DNA of 35,069 nucleotides, taken from the NCBI GenBank assembly GCA_003697125.1, contig RFGB01000240.1, forward strand, positions 1-35,069. The letters are read 5' to 3'. How positions within the stretch are numbered: the first letter of the stretch is position 1; the number at the start of each line of letters is the position of its first letter. Shown in pieces: positions 19,545 through 28,717 of the stretch. This DNA comes from Alphaproteobacteria bacterium. GTDB lineage: Bacteria > Pseudomonadota > Alphaproteobacteria > Rhodobacterales > Rhodobacteraceae. Under the pieces are notes generated by a model. That model was not told where the DNA came from, searched no databases, and saw only the letters and a list, made by a program, of their open reading frames with translations. Position numbers and translations under genes: made by a program.

Positions 19545-19608
19545 GCCCGGCCTCCCTCGCTGCGGGGGATGGATTCCCGCGCCCGTTGCGCTATCAGATA
19601 GAACGGAA

Positions 19609-20586
19609 ATGCGCGAACATGGCACACAAATCGGCGCGGGGCCGCGGCGGGCGCTCTATCCGCCCATCGAGCCGTTCCGGCTGCACATGGTCGAGGTGTC
19701 CGGCGGGCATACCCTGTATGTCGAGGAATGCGGCAATCCGCTGGGCGAGCCGGTGGTCGTCCTGCATGGCGGGCCGGGCGGGGGCTGCTCGCCGGGCATG
19801 CGCCGGTTCTTCGATCCCGACCACTACCGGATCGTGCTGTTCGACCAGCGCGGATGCGGCCGCTCGCGCCCCCATGCATCGGTGCGGTTCAACACCACCT
19901 GGGACCTGATCGAGGACATCGAGGCGATCCGCACGCGGCTGGGGATCGCGCGCTGGATCGTCTTCGGCGGATCCTGGGGGGCGGCGCTGGGGCTCCTCTA
20001 TGCGCAGGCCCATCCCGACCATGTGCGCGCGCTGGTGCTGCGCGGCGTGTTCCTGATGACCGCGGCCGAGCTCGACTGGTTCTATGGCGGGCCGGCGGGC
20101 GCCTTCTGGCCCGAACGCTGGGAGCGGTTCGTCGCCATGATCCCGCCCGCCGAGCGCGGCGACCTGATCGCGGCCTATCACCGGCGGCTGTTCGGGCCGA
20201 GTCAGGAGGAGCAGATCCGCTATGCCCGCGCCTGGGTGGCGTGGGAAAGCGGGCTGGCGGCGCTGGATCCCGGACCCGGGGCGGAACGGTCGGGCAGCGC
20301 CGAATATGCCCGCGCCTTCGCCCGGCTGGAGGCGCACTACTTCGTCAATCGCGGCTTTCTGGAACGCGACGACCAGATCCTGGCCAACATGGACCGGATC
20401 GCCGGGATCCCGGGATTCATCGTGCAGGGCCGGTATGACCTGATCTGCCCGCCGCGCAGCGCCTGGGCGCTGCACCGGGCCTGGCCGGGCAGCGAGCTGC
20501 ACATGGTCATGGCGGCGGGTCACGCCCTGAGCGAGCCGGGCATCGCCGCCGAGCTGGTCGCGGTGATGGACCGCCTGCGCGGCTGA
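19609..20586 (+). CDS. pip: Prolyl iminopeptidase
   Basis: An alpha/beta-hydrolase (peptidase family S33) that removes N-terminal proline. The 325 residues match the family length. The oxyanion-hole motif is [15 protein letters not shown], followed by [15 protein letters not shown]. The nucleophile is in [14 protein letters not shown]; the acid and base of the triad are in QGRYDLICP and [11 protein letters not shown]. The ATG at 19609 (MREHGTQIG) is my choice: it lies beyond the ubiG start, and YPPIEPF, the usual N-terminal landmark, follows at a normal distance. The preceding Shine-Dalgarno is weak. With pepP it gives two proline-specific peptidases in the window. Confidence 0.93.
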   Translation: MREHGTQIGAGPRRALYPPIEPFRLHMVEVSGGHTLYVEECGNPLGEPVVVLHGGPGGGCSPGMRRFFDPDHYRIVLFDQRGCGRSRPHASVRFNTTWDLIEDIEAIRTRLGIARWIVFGGSWGAALGLLYAQAHPDHVRALVLRGVFLMTAAELDWFYGGPAGAFWPERWERFVAMIPPAERGDLIAAYHRRLFGPSQEEQIRYARAWVAWESGLAALDPGPGAERSGSAEYARAFARLEAHYFVNRGFLERDDQILANMDRIAGIPGFIVQGRYDLICPPRSAWALHRAWPGSELHMVMAAGHALSEPGIAAELVAVMDRLRG

Positions 20587-20688
20587 TCGCCCGCAGCCCC
20601 CGAACCCCGCCCGGCGGCAGCGGGCGCTTGCGTCCGCCCCCCGCGCCGGATTGATATGCGCCAGAGCGAAGCAAAGGGGGGAAGGCAC

Positions 20689-21639
20689 ATGCGACAGGTC
20701 ACGCTGGGGGCCACCGGCGCGCGGATATCGGCCCTGGTCTATGGCACGATGTCCTTCGGCGGGGATGCCGACGAGGCGGAATCGGCCCGCCTCTACGCCG
20801 CCTGCCGCGATGCGGGCATCGACATGTTCGACTGCGCCAACATCTACAATGGCGGCCGGGCCGAGGAGATCCTGGGCCGGCTGGTTGCGCATGAGCGCGA
20901 TGCCGTCCTGATCGCCTCGAAGGTGGGGATGCAGCCATCGGGCCTCAGCCGCCGCGCGATCATGCAGGAGGCCGAGGCCAGCCTGCGCCGGCTGGGGACC
21001 GACCGGATCGATCTGTACTACCTGCACGCCTTCCGCCCCGAGACGCGGATCGGCGAGGTGCTGCGCGCGCTGGACGATCTGGTGCGCCAGGGCAGGGTCG
21101 TCTGGCTGGGCGTGTCGAACTGGGCGGCGTGGCAGATCGCGCTGGCGTTGGGCCGGCAGGCGGCCGAGGGGCTGGCGCGTTTCGACGTGATCCAGCCGAT
21201 GTACAACCTTGTCAAGCGGCAGGCCGAGGTCGAGATCCTGCCGCTGGCCGCCGATCAGGGGCTGGCGGTGCTGCCCTACAACCCGCTGGGCGGCGGGGTG
21301 CTGAGCGGAAAATACCTCGAACCCGGCGCCGATCGCGGCCGGCTCGACGCGATGGAGATCTATGCCCGGCGCTACTCCGCCCCCTGGGTGCCCGAGGCGG
21401 TGCGCGCCTTCGTCACCTTCTGCCGCGAGAACGGCCACCACCCGGTGACGCTGGCCAATGCCTGGGTGATGGCCCATCCCGCGGTGACCGCGCCGATCAT
21501 CGGGGCGCGCAATGTGGAGCAGCTGCGCCCGGCCCTGGCCGCGGCGGATTTCGCGATGACGCCCGATCTCTATCGCGCGCTGTGCGACCTGACGCCCGCG
21601 CCGCCCCCGGCCACCGACCGGCTGGAGGAGCGCGGGTGA
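20689..21639 (+). CDS. Aldo/keto reductase
   Basis: A 316-residue NADPH-dependent oxidoreductase of the AKR superfamily, (beta/alpha)8 fold. The catalytic tetrad is visible: Asp and Tyr in MFDCANIYNGGRAEEILG, Lys in IASKVG, and His in IDLYYLHAF. The cofactor stretch TAPIIGARNVEQLRPAL is typical. ATG 20689 follows GGGGGGAAGG; an ATG 33 bases upstream lacks a site. It overlaps the guanine deaminase gene by GTGA (21636-21639), so the two are co-translated. The substrate is unknown; coupling to a deaminase suggests a role in purine or related heterocycle metabolism, but that is a guess. Confidence 0.9.
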   Translation: MRQVTLGATGARISALVYGTMSFGGDADEAESARLYAACRDAGIDMFDCANIYNGGRAEEILGRLVAHERDAVLIASKVGMQPSGLSRRAIMQEAEASLRRLGTDRIDLYYLHAFRPETRIGEVLRALDDLVRQGRVVWLGVSNWAAWQIALALGRQAAEGLARFDVIQPMYNLVKRQAEVEILPLAADQGLAVLPYNPLGGGVLSGKYLEPGADRGRLDAMEIYARRYSAPWVPEAVRAFVTFCRENGHHPVTLANAWVMAHPAVTAPIIGARNVEQLRPALAAADFAMTPDLYRALCDLTPAPPPATDRLEERG

Positions 21640-22949
21640 AGCAGCTCCTCCTGGGCCAGACCCTGGCCTTCCGGGACAACCCCTTCCGCGTGCCCCCCGA
21701 GGAGGCGGCGGTGCACGACCCGGCCGGCGCCGTGCTGGTCGCCGATGGCCGCATCCTGGCCACCGGCCCGGCCGGGGCGCTCGGCCGCGCCCATCCCGAC
21801 GCGGCGGTCACCGACATGGGCGCCGCGCTCCTGGTCGCCGGATTCATCGACTGCCACGCGCATTACCCGCAGACGCGGATCATCGCCTCCTGGGGAAGGC
21901 GGCTGATCGACTGGCTGAACGAATACACCTTTCCCGAGGAGATGCGCTTCTCCGATCCCGCCTACGCCGCGGCGGTGGCGCGGGACTATCTGGACCTGTG
22001 CCTTGCGAACGGCATCACCTCGGCCGCGGTCTACTGCACCTCGCATCCCGGCAGTGTCGATGCGATCATGGCCGAGGCGCGCGCGCGCGGCCTGCGTCTG
22101 GCCGCGGGCAAGGTGATGATGGACCGCAACGCGCCCCCTGCGCTGCTGGACACGCCCGCCCGCGCCCATGACGAGACCGCGGCGCTGATCGCGCGCTGGC
22201 ATGGGGTGGACCGGCTGCAGATCGCGATCACGCCGCGCTTCGCCCCGACCTCCTCGCCCGCGCAGCTGGAGGTGGCCGGGGCGCTGTGGCGCGCCCATCC
22301 GGACTGTCCGATGCAGACCCATCTGGCCGAGCAGCCCGAGGAGATCGCCTGGGTGCGCAGCCTGTTTCCCCAGGCGCGGGACTATCTGGACGTGTATCAG
22401 CGCCACGGCCTGGCCGGCCCGGGGGCGATCATGGGGCATGCGATCCATCTGTCCCCGCGCGAACGCGCCGCCCTGGCCGAGACCGGCTGCGCGATCGCCC
22501 ACTGCCCGACCTCGAACAGCTTCATCGGCTCGGGCCTGTTCGATGCCGCGCTCGCCGAGACGGTGCCGGTGGGCCTTGCCACCGATGTCGGCGGGGGGTC
22601 GTCCTTCTCGATGCTGCGGACCATGGCCGCGGCCTACGAGATCTCGCAGCTGCGCGGCCGCGCCCTTCATCCCGCCCAGCTTCTGTGGCTGGCCACGCAG
22701 GGCTCGGCCCGGGCGCTGCGCTGGCAGGACCGGGTCGGCAATCTCGCGCCCGGGATGGAGGCCGACATCGTCGCGCTGGATCTCGCCTCGACCCCGGTGA
22801 TCGCCCAGCGCGCCGCGCGGGCCGCCACGCCGTGGGAGGCGCTGTTTCCCACCATCATGCTGGGCGACGACCGCGCCATCGCCGCGGTCTGGATCGCCGG
22901 CCGGCGGGTTCAGCCCCGCCGCGCGCCCGGTTCCGGCAAGGAGGCTTGA
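21636..22949 (+). CDS. guaD: Guanine deaminase
   Basis: A 437-residue amidohydrolase-superfamily enzyme converting guanine to xanthine and ammonia. Zinc-site motifs: GFIDCHAHYPQTRIIASWG (HxH), the QTHLAEQPEEIAWV His, GHAIHLSPRE, and TDVGGGSSFSMLRTM with the metal-site Asp. The HYPQ, NEYTFPEE and CPTSNSFIGSG segments are specific to guanine deaminase rather than to cytosine deaminase or ATZ/TRZ relatives. The GTG start at 21636 has GGAGGAG upstream and overlaps the aldo/keto reductase stop. An ABC importer operon begins 138 bases downstream on the same strand, so joint transcription is possible. Confidence 0.93.
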   Translation: MKQLLLGQTLAFRDNPFRVPPEEAAVHDPAGAVLVADGRILATGPAGALGRAHPDAAVTDMGAALLVAGFIDCHAHYPQTRIIASWGRRLIDWLNEYTFPEEMRFSDPAYAAAVARDYLDLCLANGITSAAVYCTSHPGSVDAIMAEARARGLRLAAGKVMMDRNAPPALLDTPARAHDETAALIARWHGVDRLQIAITPRFAPTSSPAQLEVAGALWRAHPDCPMQTHLAEQPEEIAWVRSLFPQARDYLDVYQRHGLAGPGAIMGHAIHLSPRERAALAETGCAIAHCPTSNSFIGSGLFDAALAETVPVGLATDVGGGSSFSMLRTMAAAYEISQLRGRALHPAQLLWLATQGSARALRWQDRVGNLAPGMEADIVALDLASTPVIAQRAARAATPWEALFPTIMLGDDRAIAAVWIAGRRVQPRRAPGSGKEA

Positions 22950-23087
22950 TCAGGCCGGCCTTTTGCGGAACACTCGCCCCATGGGCACAGGGGGGAGGCG
23001 GCAGGGGATCCGTTCCGCCGATCGAAGCGGCGGGCCGGCGGCGTTCGCCTCTCCTCCCTTGGCCCGCCAGAACAGGGAGCGAAGGCC

Positions 23088-24395
23088 ATGAAGAAGGACA
23101 TGACCCCGAAAGGGCCGACCGCTGCGGGCGGCGTCTCGCGCCGCAGCGTTCTGAAGGCGGGCGCCGCGGCCGTCGGCGCGGCGGCGGGAAGCGGGGTGAT
23201 CGGCGCGCCGATGATCTGGGCGCAGAACATCAAGGACATCACCCTGAACCATACCGGCATGTCCTATTCGACCCTGATCGACATCGCCCGCAAGGCGACC
23301 GAGGATCTGGGCTTCAAGGTCGAGATGGCGGTGACCGACCATGCCGGCATGGTCAACCGCATGGTCAACGACCCGACCTCGATCGACATCGCCGATACCG
23401 AGATCTGGCAGACCAAGGTCTATGTGCCCCAGGGGGTGACCCAGGCGGTCCACACCAAGCGGATCAAGCTATGGGACAAGATCACCCCGCTCTATACCCA
23501 GGGGGTGTTCGCGGGCAAGGAGGTCTCGCGCCAGGGCGACAGCCCCTACGAGATCATGTATCGCGCCAGCAAGGACGCCACCAGCTTCCATGACGGGCCG
23601 ACCGAATGGGCCACTTTCCTGCCGGGGGTGTTCAACGCCGACACGCTGGGCATCCGCCCCGACCTGCTGGGCCGGAAGGTGGACAGCTGGGCGGACCTGT
23701 TCTCGGCCGACTTCAAGGGCCGTGCGGCGATCCAGAATATTCCCACCATCGGGATCATGGACGCGATCATGGCCATGGAGGCGTCGGGCGAGCTGACCTA
23801 TCGCGACAAGGGCAACCCCACGCGCGAGGAGCTGGAGAAGACCGTCGCCAAGCTGATCGCGCTCAAGCGCGCCGGCCATTGGCGGGCGCTGTGGAACACC
23901 TTCGATGAATCGGTCAACCTGATGGCCTCGGGCGAGGTGGTGATCCAGTCGATGTGGTCGCCCGCGGTCACCGCCGTGCGCACCCAGGGGATCAACTGCG
24001 TCTACCAGCCGCTGAAGGAAGGCTATCGCGGCTGGGGCAACGGGCTGGCGCTGATGAGCCATCTGGACGGGCTGAAGCTGGACGCCGCCTATGAATACCT
24101 CAACTGGTATCTCTCGGGCTGGGTCGGCGGCTTCATCGCCAAGCAGGGCTATTACATCAGCGTGCCCGAGACGGCGCGCCAGTATCTGACCGACAACGAG
24201 TGGGGCTTCTTCTATGAGGGCAAGCCGGCCACGGCCGACATCACCAGCCCCACCGGCGAGAAGACCAACTCGGCCGGCGACGTGCGTGACGGCGGCTCGT
24301 TCGAGGAGCGCTTCTCGAAGGTTGCGGTCTGGAACAACCTGATGGACGAGGCGCCCTTCCTGTTCGCCAAGTGGAACGAGTTCAACGCCGCCTGA
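23088..24395 (+). CDS. ABC transporter substrate-binding protein (PotD-like, Tat-exported)
   Basis: The 435-residue periplasmic binding protein carries a twin-arginine signal (SRRSVLKAG, then a hydrophobic Ala/Gly-rich stretch and a likely cleavage site after IWA near residue 46). The mature part has the family II binding-protein style (ITLNHTGMSYSTLIDIARKATEDLGFKVEMAV, FKGRAAIQNIPTIGIMDAIMAME, YEYLNWYLSGWVGGFIAKQGYYISV) of the spermidine/putrescine (PotD/PotF) group. Paired permeases and a PotA-like ATPase follow. Substrate cannot be read from sequence; the neighbouring hydantoin and imide hydrolases suggest a nitrogenous small molecule. ATG 23088 follows GGGAGCGAAGG. Confidence 0.9.
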   Translation: MKKDMTPKGPTAAGGVSRRSVLKAGAAAVGAAAGSGVIGAPMIWAQNIKDITLNHTGMSYSTLIDIARKATEDLGFKVEMAVTDHAGMVNRMVNDPTSIDIADTEIWQTKVYVPQGVTQAVHTKRIKLWDKITPLYTQGVFAGKEVSRQGDSPYEIMYRASKDATSFHDGPTEWATFLPGVFNADTLGIRPDLLGRKVDSWADLFSADFKGRAAIQNIPTIGIMDAIMAMEASGELTYRDKGNPTREELEKTVAKLIALKRAGHWRALWNTFDESVNLMASGEVVIQSMWSPAVTAVRTQGINCVYQPLKEGYRGWGNGLALMSHLDGLKLDAAYEYLNWYLSGWVGGFIAKQGYYISVPETARQYLTDNEWGFFYEGKPATADITSPTGEKTNSAGDVRDGGSFEERFSKVAVWNNLMDEAPFLFAKWNEFNAA

Positions 24396-24403
24396 CGGAC
24401 GGT

Positions 24404-24430
24404 CGGGCGGCCCGGTCCCCGGGCCGCCCG
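24404..24430 (+). promoter_or_regulatory. Perfect 12-bp stem-loop after the binding-protein gene
   Basis: CGGGCGGCCCGG (24404-24415) and CCGGGCCGCCCG (24419-24430) are exact inverted repeats with a three-base TCC loop. The hairpin starts 8 bases after the binding-protein stop and ends 21 bases before the first permease start. There is no T-run, so it is unlikely to be a full terminator. Such hairpins often stabilise the 3' end of binding-protein mRNA so that it is made in excess over the permeases; that role is inferred here. Confidence 0.7.
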
Positions 24431-24450
24431 CCACAGCCGGAGCCCGCCGC

Positions 24451-25311
24451 ATGACGCTGCGCCGCATCCTTCCCTATCTGCAGGTCGCGCCGCTGACGCT
24501 GGTGCTGGCGCTGTTCGTGGTGCTGCCGCTGGGGCTGGTCGTGGCGGTCAGCTTCTGGCGCTTCCAGTTCCTGGTGGGTCCGGTGCCGGACTTCACGCTG
24601 CAGAACTATGTCGATCTTCTGTCCAGCGAGACGACCTGGCGGCTCTACCTCTCGACGGTGAAGTTCACCCTGATCGTGCTGGCGATCACCGCGGTGCTGG
24701 GATTCTGGATCAGCTATTTCCTGGTGTTCCATGTCCGCAACCTGCTGACCGCGATCGCGCTGTTCTTGATCTGCACGGTGCCGTTCTGGACATCGAACAT
24801 CATCCGGATGATCTCCTGGCGGCCGGTGCTGGGCAAGGAGGGGCTGATCAACCAGGCGCTCATGAAGCTGGGGCTGATCGACCAGCCGCTGGCCTGGCTG
24901 CTGTTCTCGGACTTCGCGGTGGTGGTGGCCTATGTCCACCTGTTCACGCTGTTCATGATCGTGCCGATCTTCAACGCCATGGCGCGGATCGACAAGTCGC
25001 TGCTGGAGGCGGCGGTGGACGCGGGCGCCTCGCGGCTGGACGTGGTGTGGAACGTGGTGCTGCCGCTGTCGCGCACCGGCATCGCCCTGGGGGCGGTGTT
25101 CGTGGTGACGCTGGTGATGGGCGACTTCTTCGTGGTGATCGTGATGTCGGGCGGGCTGTCGGGGTCGGCGACATCGGGCATCTACAACGACGTGCAGATC
25201 CAGAACTACCCGCGGGCGGCCGCGAATGCGGTGATCCTTCTGGCCATCGTGCTGATGATGGCCACGGCGATCTTCCGGGTGGTGGATGTGCGCAGGGAAC
25301 TGGTGAGGTAG
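24451..25311 (+). CDS. ABC transporter permease (PotB-like)
   Basis: A 286-residue inner-membrane permease with about six transmembrane segments, beginning VAPLTLVLALFVVLPLGLVVAVSFW. The EAA loop that contacts the ATPase is ARIDKSLLEAAVDAGASRLDVVWNVVLPLSRTGI (residues about 178-211). The order binding protein, permease, permease, ATPase is that of the Pot-type spermidine/putrescine family. ATG 24451 lies 21 bases beyond the intergenic hairpin. The next permease gene starts only 4 bases after its stop. Substrate not determinable. Confidence 0.92.
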   Translation: MTLRRILPYLQVAPLTLVLALFVVLPLGLVVAVSFWRFQFLVGPVPDFTLQNYVDLLSSETTWRLYLSTVKFTLIVLAITAVLGFWISYFLVFHVRNLLTAIALFLICTVPFWTSNIIRMISWRPVLGKEGLINQALMKLGLIDQPLAWLLFSDFAVVVAYVHLFTLFMIVPIFNAMARIDKSLLEAAVDAGASRLDVVWNVVLPLSRTGIALGAVFVVTLVMGDFFVVIVMSGGLSGSATSGIYNDVQIQNYPRAAANAVILLAIVLMMATAIFRVVDVRRELVR

Positions 25312-25315
25312 CGCG

Positions 25316-26146
25316 ATGCTGACACCCGCGGGCCGCCGGCCCTGGACCTTCTATGTGCTGGCCGGGCTGTTCACGCTGTTCGTGATCTTCCTCTACGGCC
25401 CGATGATCTCGATCTTCATCCTCTCCTTCCAGGGGCCGACCGGGGGGCTGGTGTTCCCGCTGCGCGATCCGGGCTTCACATGGTTCCACGCCCTGTTCGG
25501 CCAGGCGCGCACCGGCGATGTGGGGGGGGCGTTCTCCCGCTCGCTGCCGCTGGCGCTGGTGGTGATGGTGCTGACGGTGCTGATCTCGGTCTCGGCCGGC
25601 TTCGCGTTCCGGCGCCGCTTCCGCGGGGCCTCGGCGATCTTCTTCACCGCCATCACCAGCCTGATCGTGCCGGGGCTGGTGCTCTCGATCGGCATCCTGG
25701 TGACCTTCCGCGAGGTGTTCGGCCTGCCGGTGCGCTGGTATTCCTCGGGGCTTGCGGCGCATCTGACCTGGACGCTGCCCTTCGGCCTGCTGATCATGTT
25801 CGCGGTGCTGGGGCGGCTCAACCCGTCATGGGAGGAGGCGGCGCACGATCTCGGCGCCTCGCGCTGGCAGACGGTCAGCCAGGTTCTGGTGCCGATCGTG
25901 TTCCCCGGCATGATCGCGGTGGCGCTTTTCGGCTTCACCCTGTCCTATGACGAGTTTCCGCGCAGCTGGCTGACGGTGGGCTCGAAGAACACCCTGCCGA
26001 TTGAGATCTGGACGATGACGACCAATGTCACCTCGCCCGCGCTCTACGCGCTGGGGACGGTGACCACCGCGGTCTCCTTCGTGGTGATCGCCATCGCGCT
26101 GGGATCGATCTGGGTGATCCAGCGTCGCCGTTCGCGGAGGGGTTGA
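25316..26146 (+). CDS. ABC transporter permease (PotC-like)
   Basis: The second permease (276 residues), with about six transmembrane helices from residue 14 on (FYVLAGLFTLFVIFLYGPMISIFILSF). Its EAA loop is LNPSWEEAAHDLGASRWQTVSQVLVPIVFPGM, with the conserved Gly. The YDEFPRSWLTVG segment is in the position of the PotC-type SFDEF..S.F.tG motif. It starts 4 bases after the first permease and ends 4 bases before the ATPase gene, so the three are a tight transcript. It forms the heterodimeric channel with the PotB-like protein. Confidence 0.92.
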   Translation: MLTPAGRRPWTFYVLAGLFTLFVIFLYGPMISIFILSFQGPTGGLVFPLRDPGFTWFHALFGQARTGDVGGAFSRSLPLALVVMVLTVLISVSAGFAFRRRFRGASAIFFTAITSLIVPGLVLSIGILVTFREVFGLPVRWYSSGLAAHLTWTLPFGLLIMFAVLGRLNPSWEEAAHDLGASRWQTVSQVLVPIVFPGMIAVALFGFTLSYDEFPRSWLTVGSKNTLPIEIWTMTTNVTSPALYALGTVTTAVSFVVIAIALGSIWVIQRRRSRRG

Positions 26147-26150
26147 GCCG

Positions 26151-27320
26151 ATGCTGAAGCCAAGCGAATCGCCCGGCGTGACCGGCAGCGGCGAGATCCG
26201 CCTGACCGGCGTGACCAAGCGCTTCGGCGAGACCGTCGCGGTGCGGGCGATCGACCTGACGATTCCGCATGGCTCCTATTGCTGCCTGGTCGGCCCGTCG
26301 GGCTGCGGCAAGACCACCATCCTGCGCATGATCGCCGGGCATGAACAGCCCACCGAGGGCGACATCCGCATCGGCGGCGATCCGGTGGTCGGCCTGCCCC
26401 CGGTGCGCCGCGGCACCGCGATGATGTTCCAGAACTACGCGCTGTTCCCGCATCTGAATGTGCGCGACAATGTGGCCTTCTATCTGAAGATGCGCGGTGT
26501 GGCGAAGGCCGAGCGCCGCGCCCGTGCCGACGAGATGCTGGCGCGCGTCCAGCTCGACCACCTGGCCGACCGCATGCCCGCCCAGCTGTCGGGGGGCCAG
26601 CAGCAGCGCGTGGCGCTGGCGCGGGCGCTGATCACCAATCCCCGCGTGCTGCTTCTCGACGAACCGCTCTCGGCGCTGGACGAATTCCTGCGGCTGCGCA
26701 TGCGCGGCGAGCTGAAGGGCCTGCAGAACGAGCTGGGGATCACCTTCGTCCATGTCACCCATACCCAGCCCGAGGCGATCGCCCTGGCCGACATGGTGGT
26801 GGTCATGGATCATGGCCGGATCGAGCAGGCCGGCCCCGCCGAGGAGATCTTCGCCCGCCCCCGCACCCCCTATGTCGCCCGCTTCATGGGCGGCCAGAAC
26901 GTGCTGGCCGGCATCGCGGCGCGCGAAGGCGGGGGGCTTTCCCTGACCACGCCCGAGGGCTGGGTCTTCCACGCCCCGGCGACCCATCCCGAGGCCCGCG
27001 ACGGCCAGCCCTGGGCGATGGCCATCCGCCGCGACCGCATCGCGTTGAGCCGCGGCGCCGGCGAGCCCGGGGCGCTGGGCCCGAACGCCGTGGCCGGCAC
27101 CGTGACCGCCACCGAGTATCAGGGCACCTTCGTGAAGGTGAGCCTGGAGGTGCCGGGTCTGGCCGGCTTCGTCGCCAACATCCCCGATCATGCCTGGTTC
27201 GCCGAACGCTTCCGCCCCGGTGATGCGGTGACCGCGCGCTGGCAGGGGCAGGACGTGCATGTGCTCGACCGCGCCGACAGCGCCGGCGATGCCGACCCCT
27301 ATGGTGGCGGCGAGCACTGA
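26151..27320 (+). CDS. ABC transporter ATP-binding protein (PotA-like)
   Basis: A 389-residue ATPase that energises the importer. Walker A is GPSGCGKTT (near 47-55), the Q-loop MMFQNYALFPHLNV, the signature LSGGQQQRVALARAL, Walker B VLLLDEPLSALDE, and the H-loop VHVTHTQ. The final 120 residues form a TOBE/MOP-type domain (WAMAIRRDRIAL...GTVTATEYQGTFVKVSLEV), as in PotA and MalK-like proteins, which can sense substrate or regulators. It ends the operon; the GNAT gene on the other strand converges, with 6 bases between stops. Confidence 0.94.
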   Translation: MLKPSESPGVTGSGEIRLTGVTKRFGETVAVRAIDLTIPHGSYCCLVGPSGCGKTTILRMIAGHEQPTEGDIRIGGDPVVGLPPVRRGTAMMFQNYALFPHLNVRDNVAFYLKMRGVAKAERRARADEMLARVQLDHLADRMPAQLSGGQQQRVALARALITNPRVLLLDEPLSALDEFLRLRMRGELKGLQNELGITFVHVTHTQPEAIALADMVVVMDHGRIEQAGPAEEIFARPRTPYVARFMGGQNVLAGIAAREGGGLSLTTPEGWVFHAPATHPEARDGQPWAMAIRRDRIALSRGAGEPGALGPNAVAGTVTATEYQGTFVKVSLEVPGLAGFVANIPDHAWFAERFRPGDAVTARWQGQDVHVLDRADSAGDADPYGGGEH

Positions 27321-27326
27321 GGCGGT

Positions 27327-27770
27327 TCAGGCCGGGGTGGTCAGCCGCATGGTCAGCGGCGGCCAGGGCGGGCCGGACAGCCAGGCCATCAGCCGCCGCG
27401 CGAAATCCCCCCGGTCGACCACCGCGGTGCTGCGGAACCAGAAGCGGACCTCGGCCTCGGCCAGCCCGGCGATCGAGGGATAGACATAGGCGCAGCCCAG
27501 ATAGGCGCCCCGGCCGTCGCGGATCACCCAGGCGAAGGACCGCCCGGCGGTGAATTCCCGCTGGTGCCAGGCCAGGTCGATGCGGTTCTCCTCCTCGGTC
27601 AGGCCGGCAGGCCAGCCGTCATGGGACTGGGCGGCCAGCGCCTCGGCGCTCTCCATCACCGCGGCATAGTCCTCGTCGGCATCGGCCAGCGTCAGCCAGT
27701 GCAGGTGGAACGGCCCCAGCGTCACCCGCCGGGGGATCTCGCGGCCGGCGAAGGCGGGATGGGGCCGCAT
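27327..27770 (-). CDS. GNAT-like N-acetyltransferase
   Basis: A 147-residue protein with GNAT-type layout: FHLHWLTLADADEDYAAVMESAEAL, a FAWVIRDGRGAYLGCAYVYPSI strand segment, and AEAEVRFWFRSTAVVDRGDFARRLMAWL, where the acetyl-CoA loop would be expected; the classical Q/RxxGxG/A loop is not clear, so cofactor binding is uncertain. ATG 27770 shares one base with the stop of the D-carbamoylase gene (TGATG); a GTG at 27773 is also possible. It is the last gene of the hyuA-hyuB-carbamoylase operon. It might acetylate an amino acid released by that pathway, which is speculation. Confidence 0.75.
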   Translation of the reverse strand: MRPHPAFAGREIPRRVTLGPFHLHWLTLADADEDYAAVMESAEALAAQSHDGWPAGLTEEENRIDLAWHQREFTAGRSFAWVIRDGRGAYLGCAYVYPSIAGLAEAEVRFWFRSTAVVDRGDFARRLMAWLSGPPWPPLTMRLTTPA

Positions 27771-28717
27771 CACGCGCCCCGCGCCGCCGGGGACAGGGGC
27801 AGCGGATCGCCCGCCCCCTTGCGTTCGACGATCAGCCGGTAGGCGCCCGGTTCGCGGTGGCGGGCGAGGTCGAAGATCGTCTCGCGATAGCGCCGGCCCA
27901 TGCCGAGGTCGATCTCGGCGCAGATCACCTCGTCGTCGAGCCCCGCGGCCATCGCCACGATTTGACCCGAGGGCGCGATGATCGCCGACTGGCCCAGCAT
28001 GTCGGAGCCCTCCTCGCGCCCGCATTTCGCCGCGGCCACCACCCACAGCGCATTCTGATAGGCCCCGGCCTGCATCGACAGATGGTTGTGGAAGGCCGAC
28101 AGCGAATCGATCTCCGCGTGGCCGGTATGGTCCAGCGGCGTGTTGTAGCCGAGGCAGACCAGTTCGGCCCCCTGCAGGCCGAGGCAGCGCCAGGCCTCGG
28201 GCCAGCGCCGGTCGTTGCAGATCAGCATCCCCAGCCGGGCGCCGAAGGCGGGGAACACCGGAAAGCCCAGATCGCCGGGAAGGAAGTAGCGCTTCTCGAG
28301 ATGCTGGAAGGCGCGGCCGGGCTGGGGCGCGTCATGGCCGGGCAGATGCACCTTGCGATACCGTCCGATCACCTGGCCGTCGGCGCCGACCAGGAGCGCG
28401 CTGTTGAAATGGCGCCCGTCGGCGGTGCGCTCGGCATAGCCCAGCACGAAGCCCACCCCCAGCGCGGCGGCGGTCTCGAACAGCGGCCGCGCCTCGGGGC
28501 CGGGCAGGGGACCCTCGAACCAGGCTTCCAGCGCATCGCCTTCCAGGATCCAGCGCGGAAAGAAGCTGGTCAGCGCCAGTTCCGGAAACACCACCAGCCG
28601 CGCGCCCCGGGCATGGGCTGCGCGCATCAGCGCCACCATGCGCGCCACGGCGGCCGAGCGGGGCTCGTGCCGGGCCACCGGGCCCATCTGTGCCGCGGCG
28701 ACGATCAGGCGGGTCAT
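27770..28717 (-). CDS. N-carbamoyl-D-amino-acid hydrolase (nitrilase superfamily)
   Basis: The 315 residues align along their length with Agrobacterium D-carbamoylase: VVFPELALTSFFPRW, YRKVHLPGH, FQHLEKRYFLPGDLGFPVF, LICNDRRWPEAWRCLGLQGAE and FHNHLSMQAGAYQNALW. The Glu-Lys-Cys triad is E46-K122-C167. The residues that bind the substrate carboxylate in the Agrobacterium enzyme are kept (H124, H139, R170, R171). It would hydrolyse N-carbamoyl amino acids to the amino acid, CO2 and ammonia. ATG 28717 overlaps the hyuB stop (ATGA, 28714-28717). D-specificity is inferred from similarity; beta-ureidopropionase and N-carbamoylputrescine amidase are less likely. Confidence 0.9.
   Translation of the reverse strand: MTRLIVAAAQMGPVARHEPRSAAVARMVALMRAAHARGARLVVFPELALTSFFPRWILEGDALEAWFEGPLPGPEARPLFETAAALGVGFVLGYAERTADGRHFNSALLVGADGQVIGRYRKVHLPGHDAPQPGRAFQHLEKRYFLPGDLGFPVFPAFGARLGMLICNDRRWPEAWRCLGLQGAELVCLGYNTPLDHTGHAEIDSLSAFHNHLSMQAGAYQNALWVVAAAKCGREEGSDMLGQSAIIAPSGQIVAMAAGLDDEVICAEIDLGMGRRYRETIFDLARHREPGAYRLIVERKGAGDPLPLSPAARGA

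Noticed and set aside
22950-23087. Terminator or operator between guaD and the importer operon
   Set aside because: AGGCCGGCCT near 22951 is a loop-less palindrome followed by only three T; not enough to call either element.
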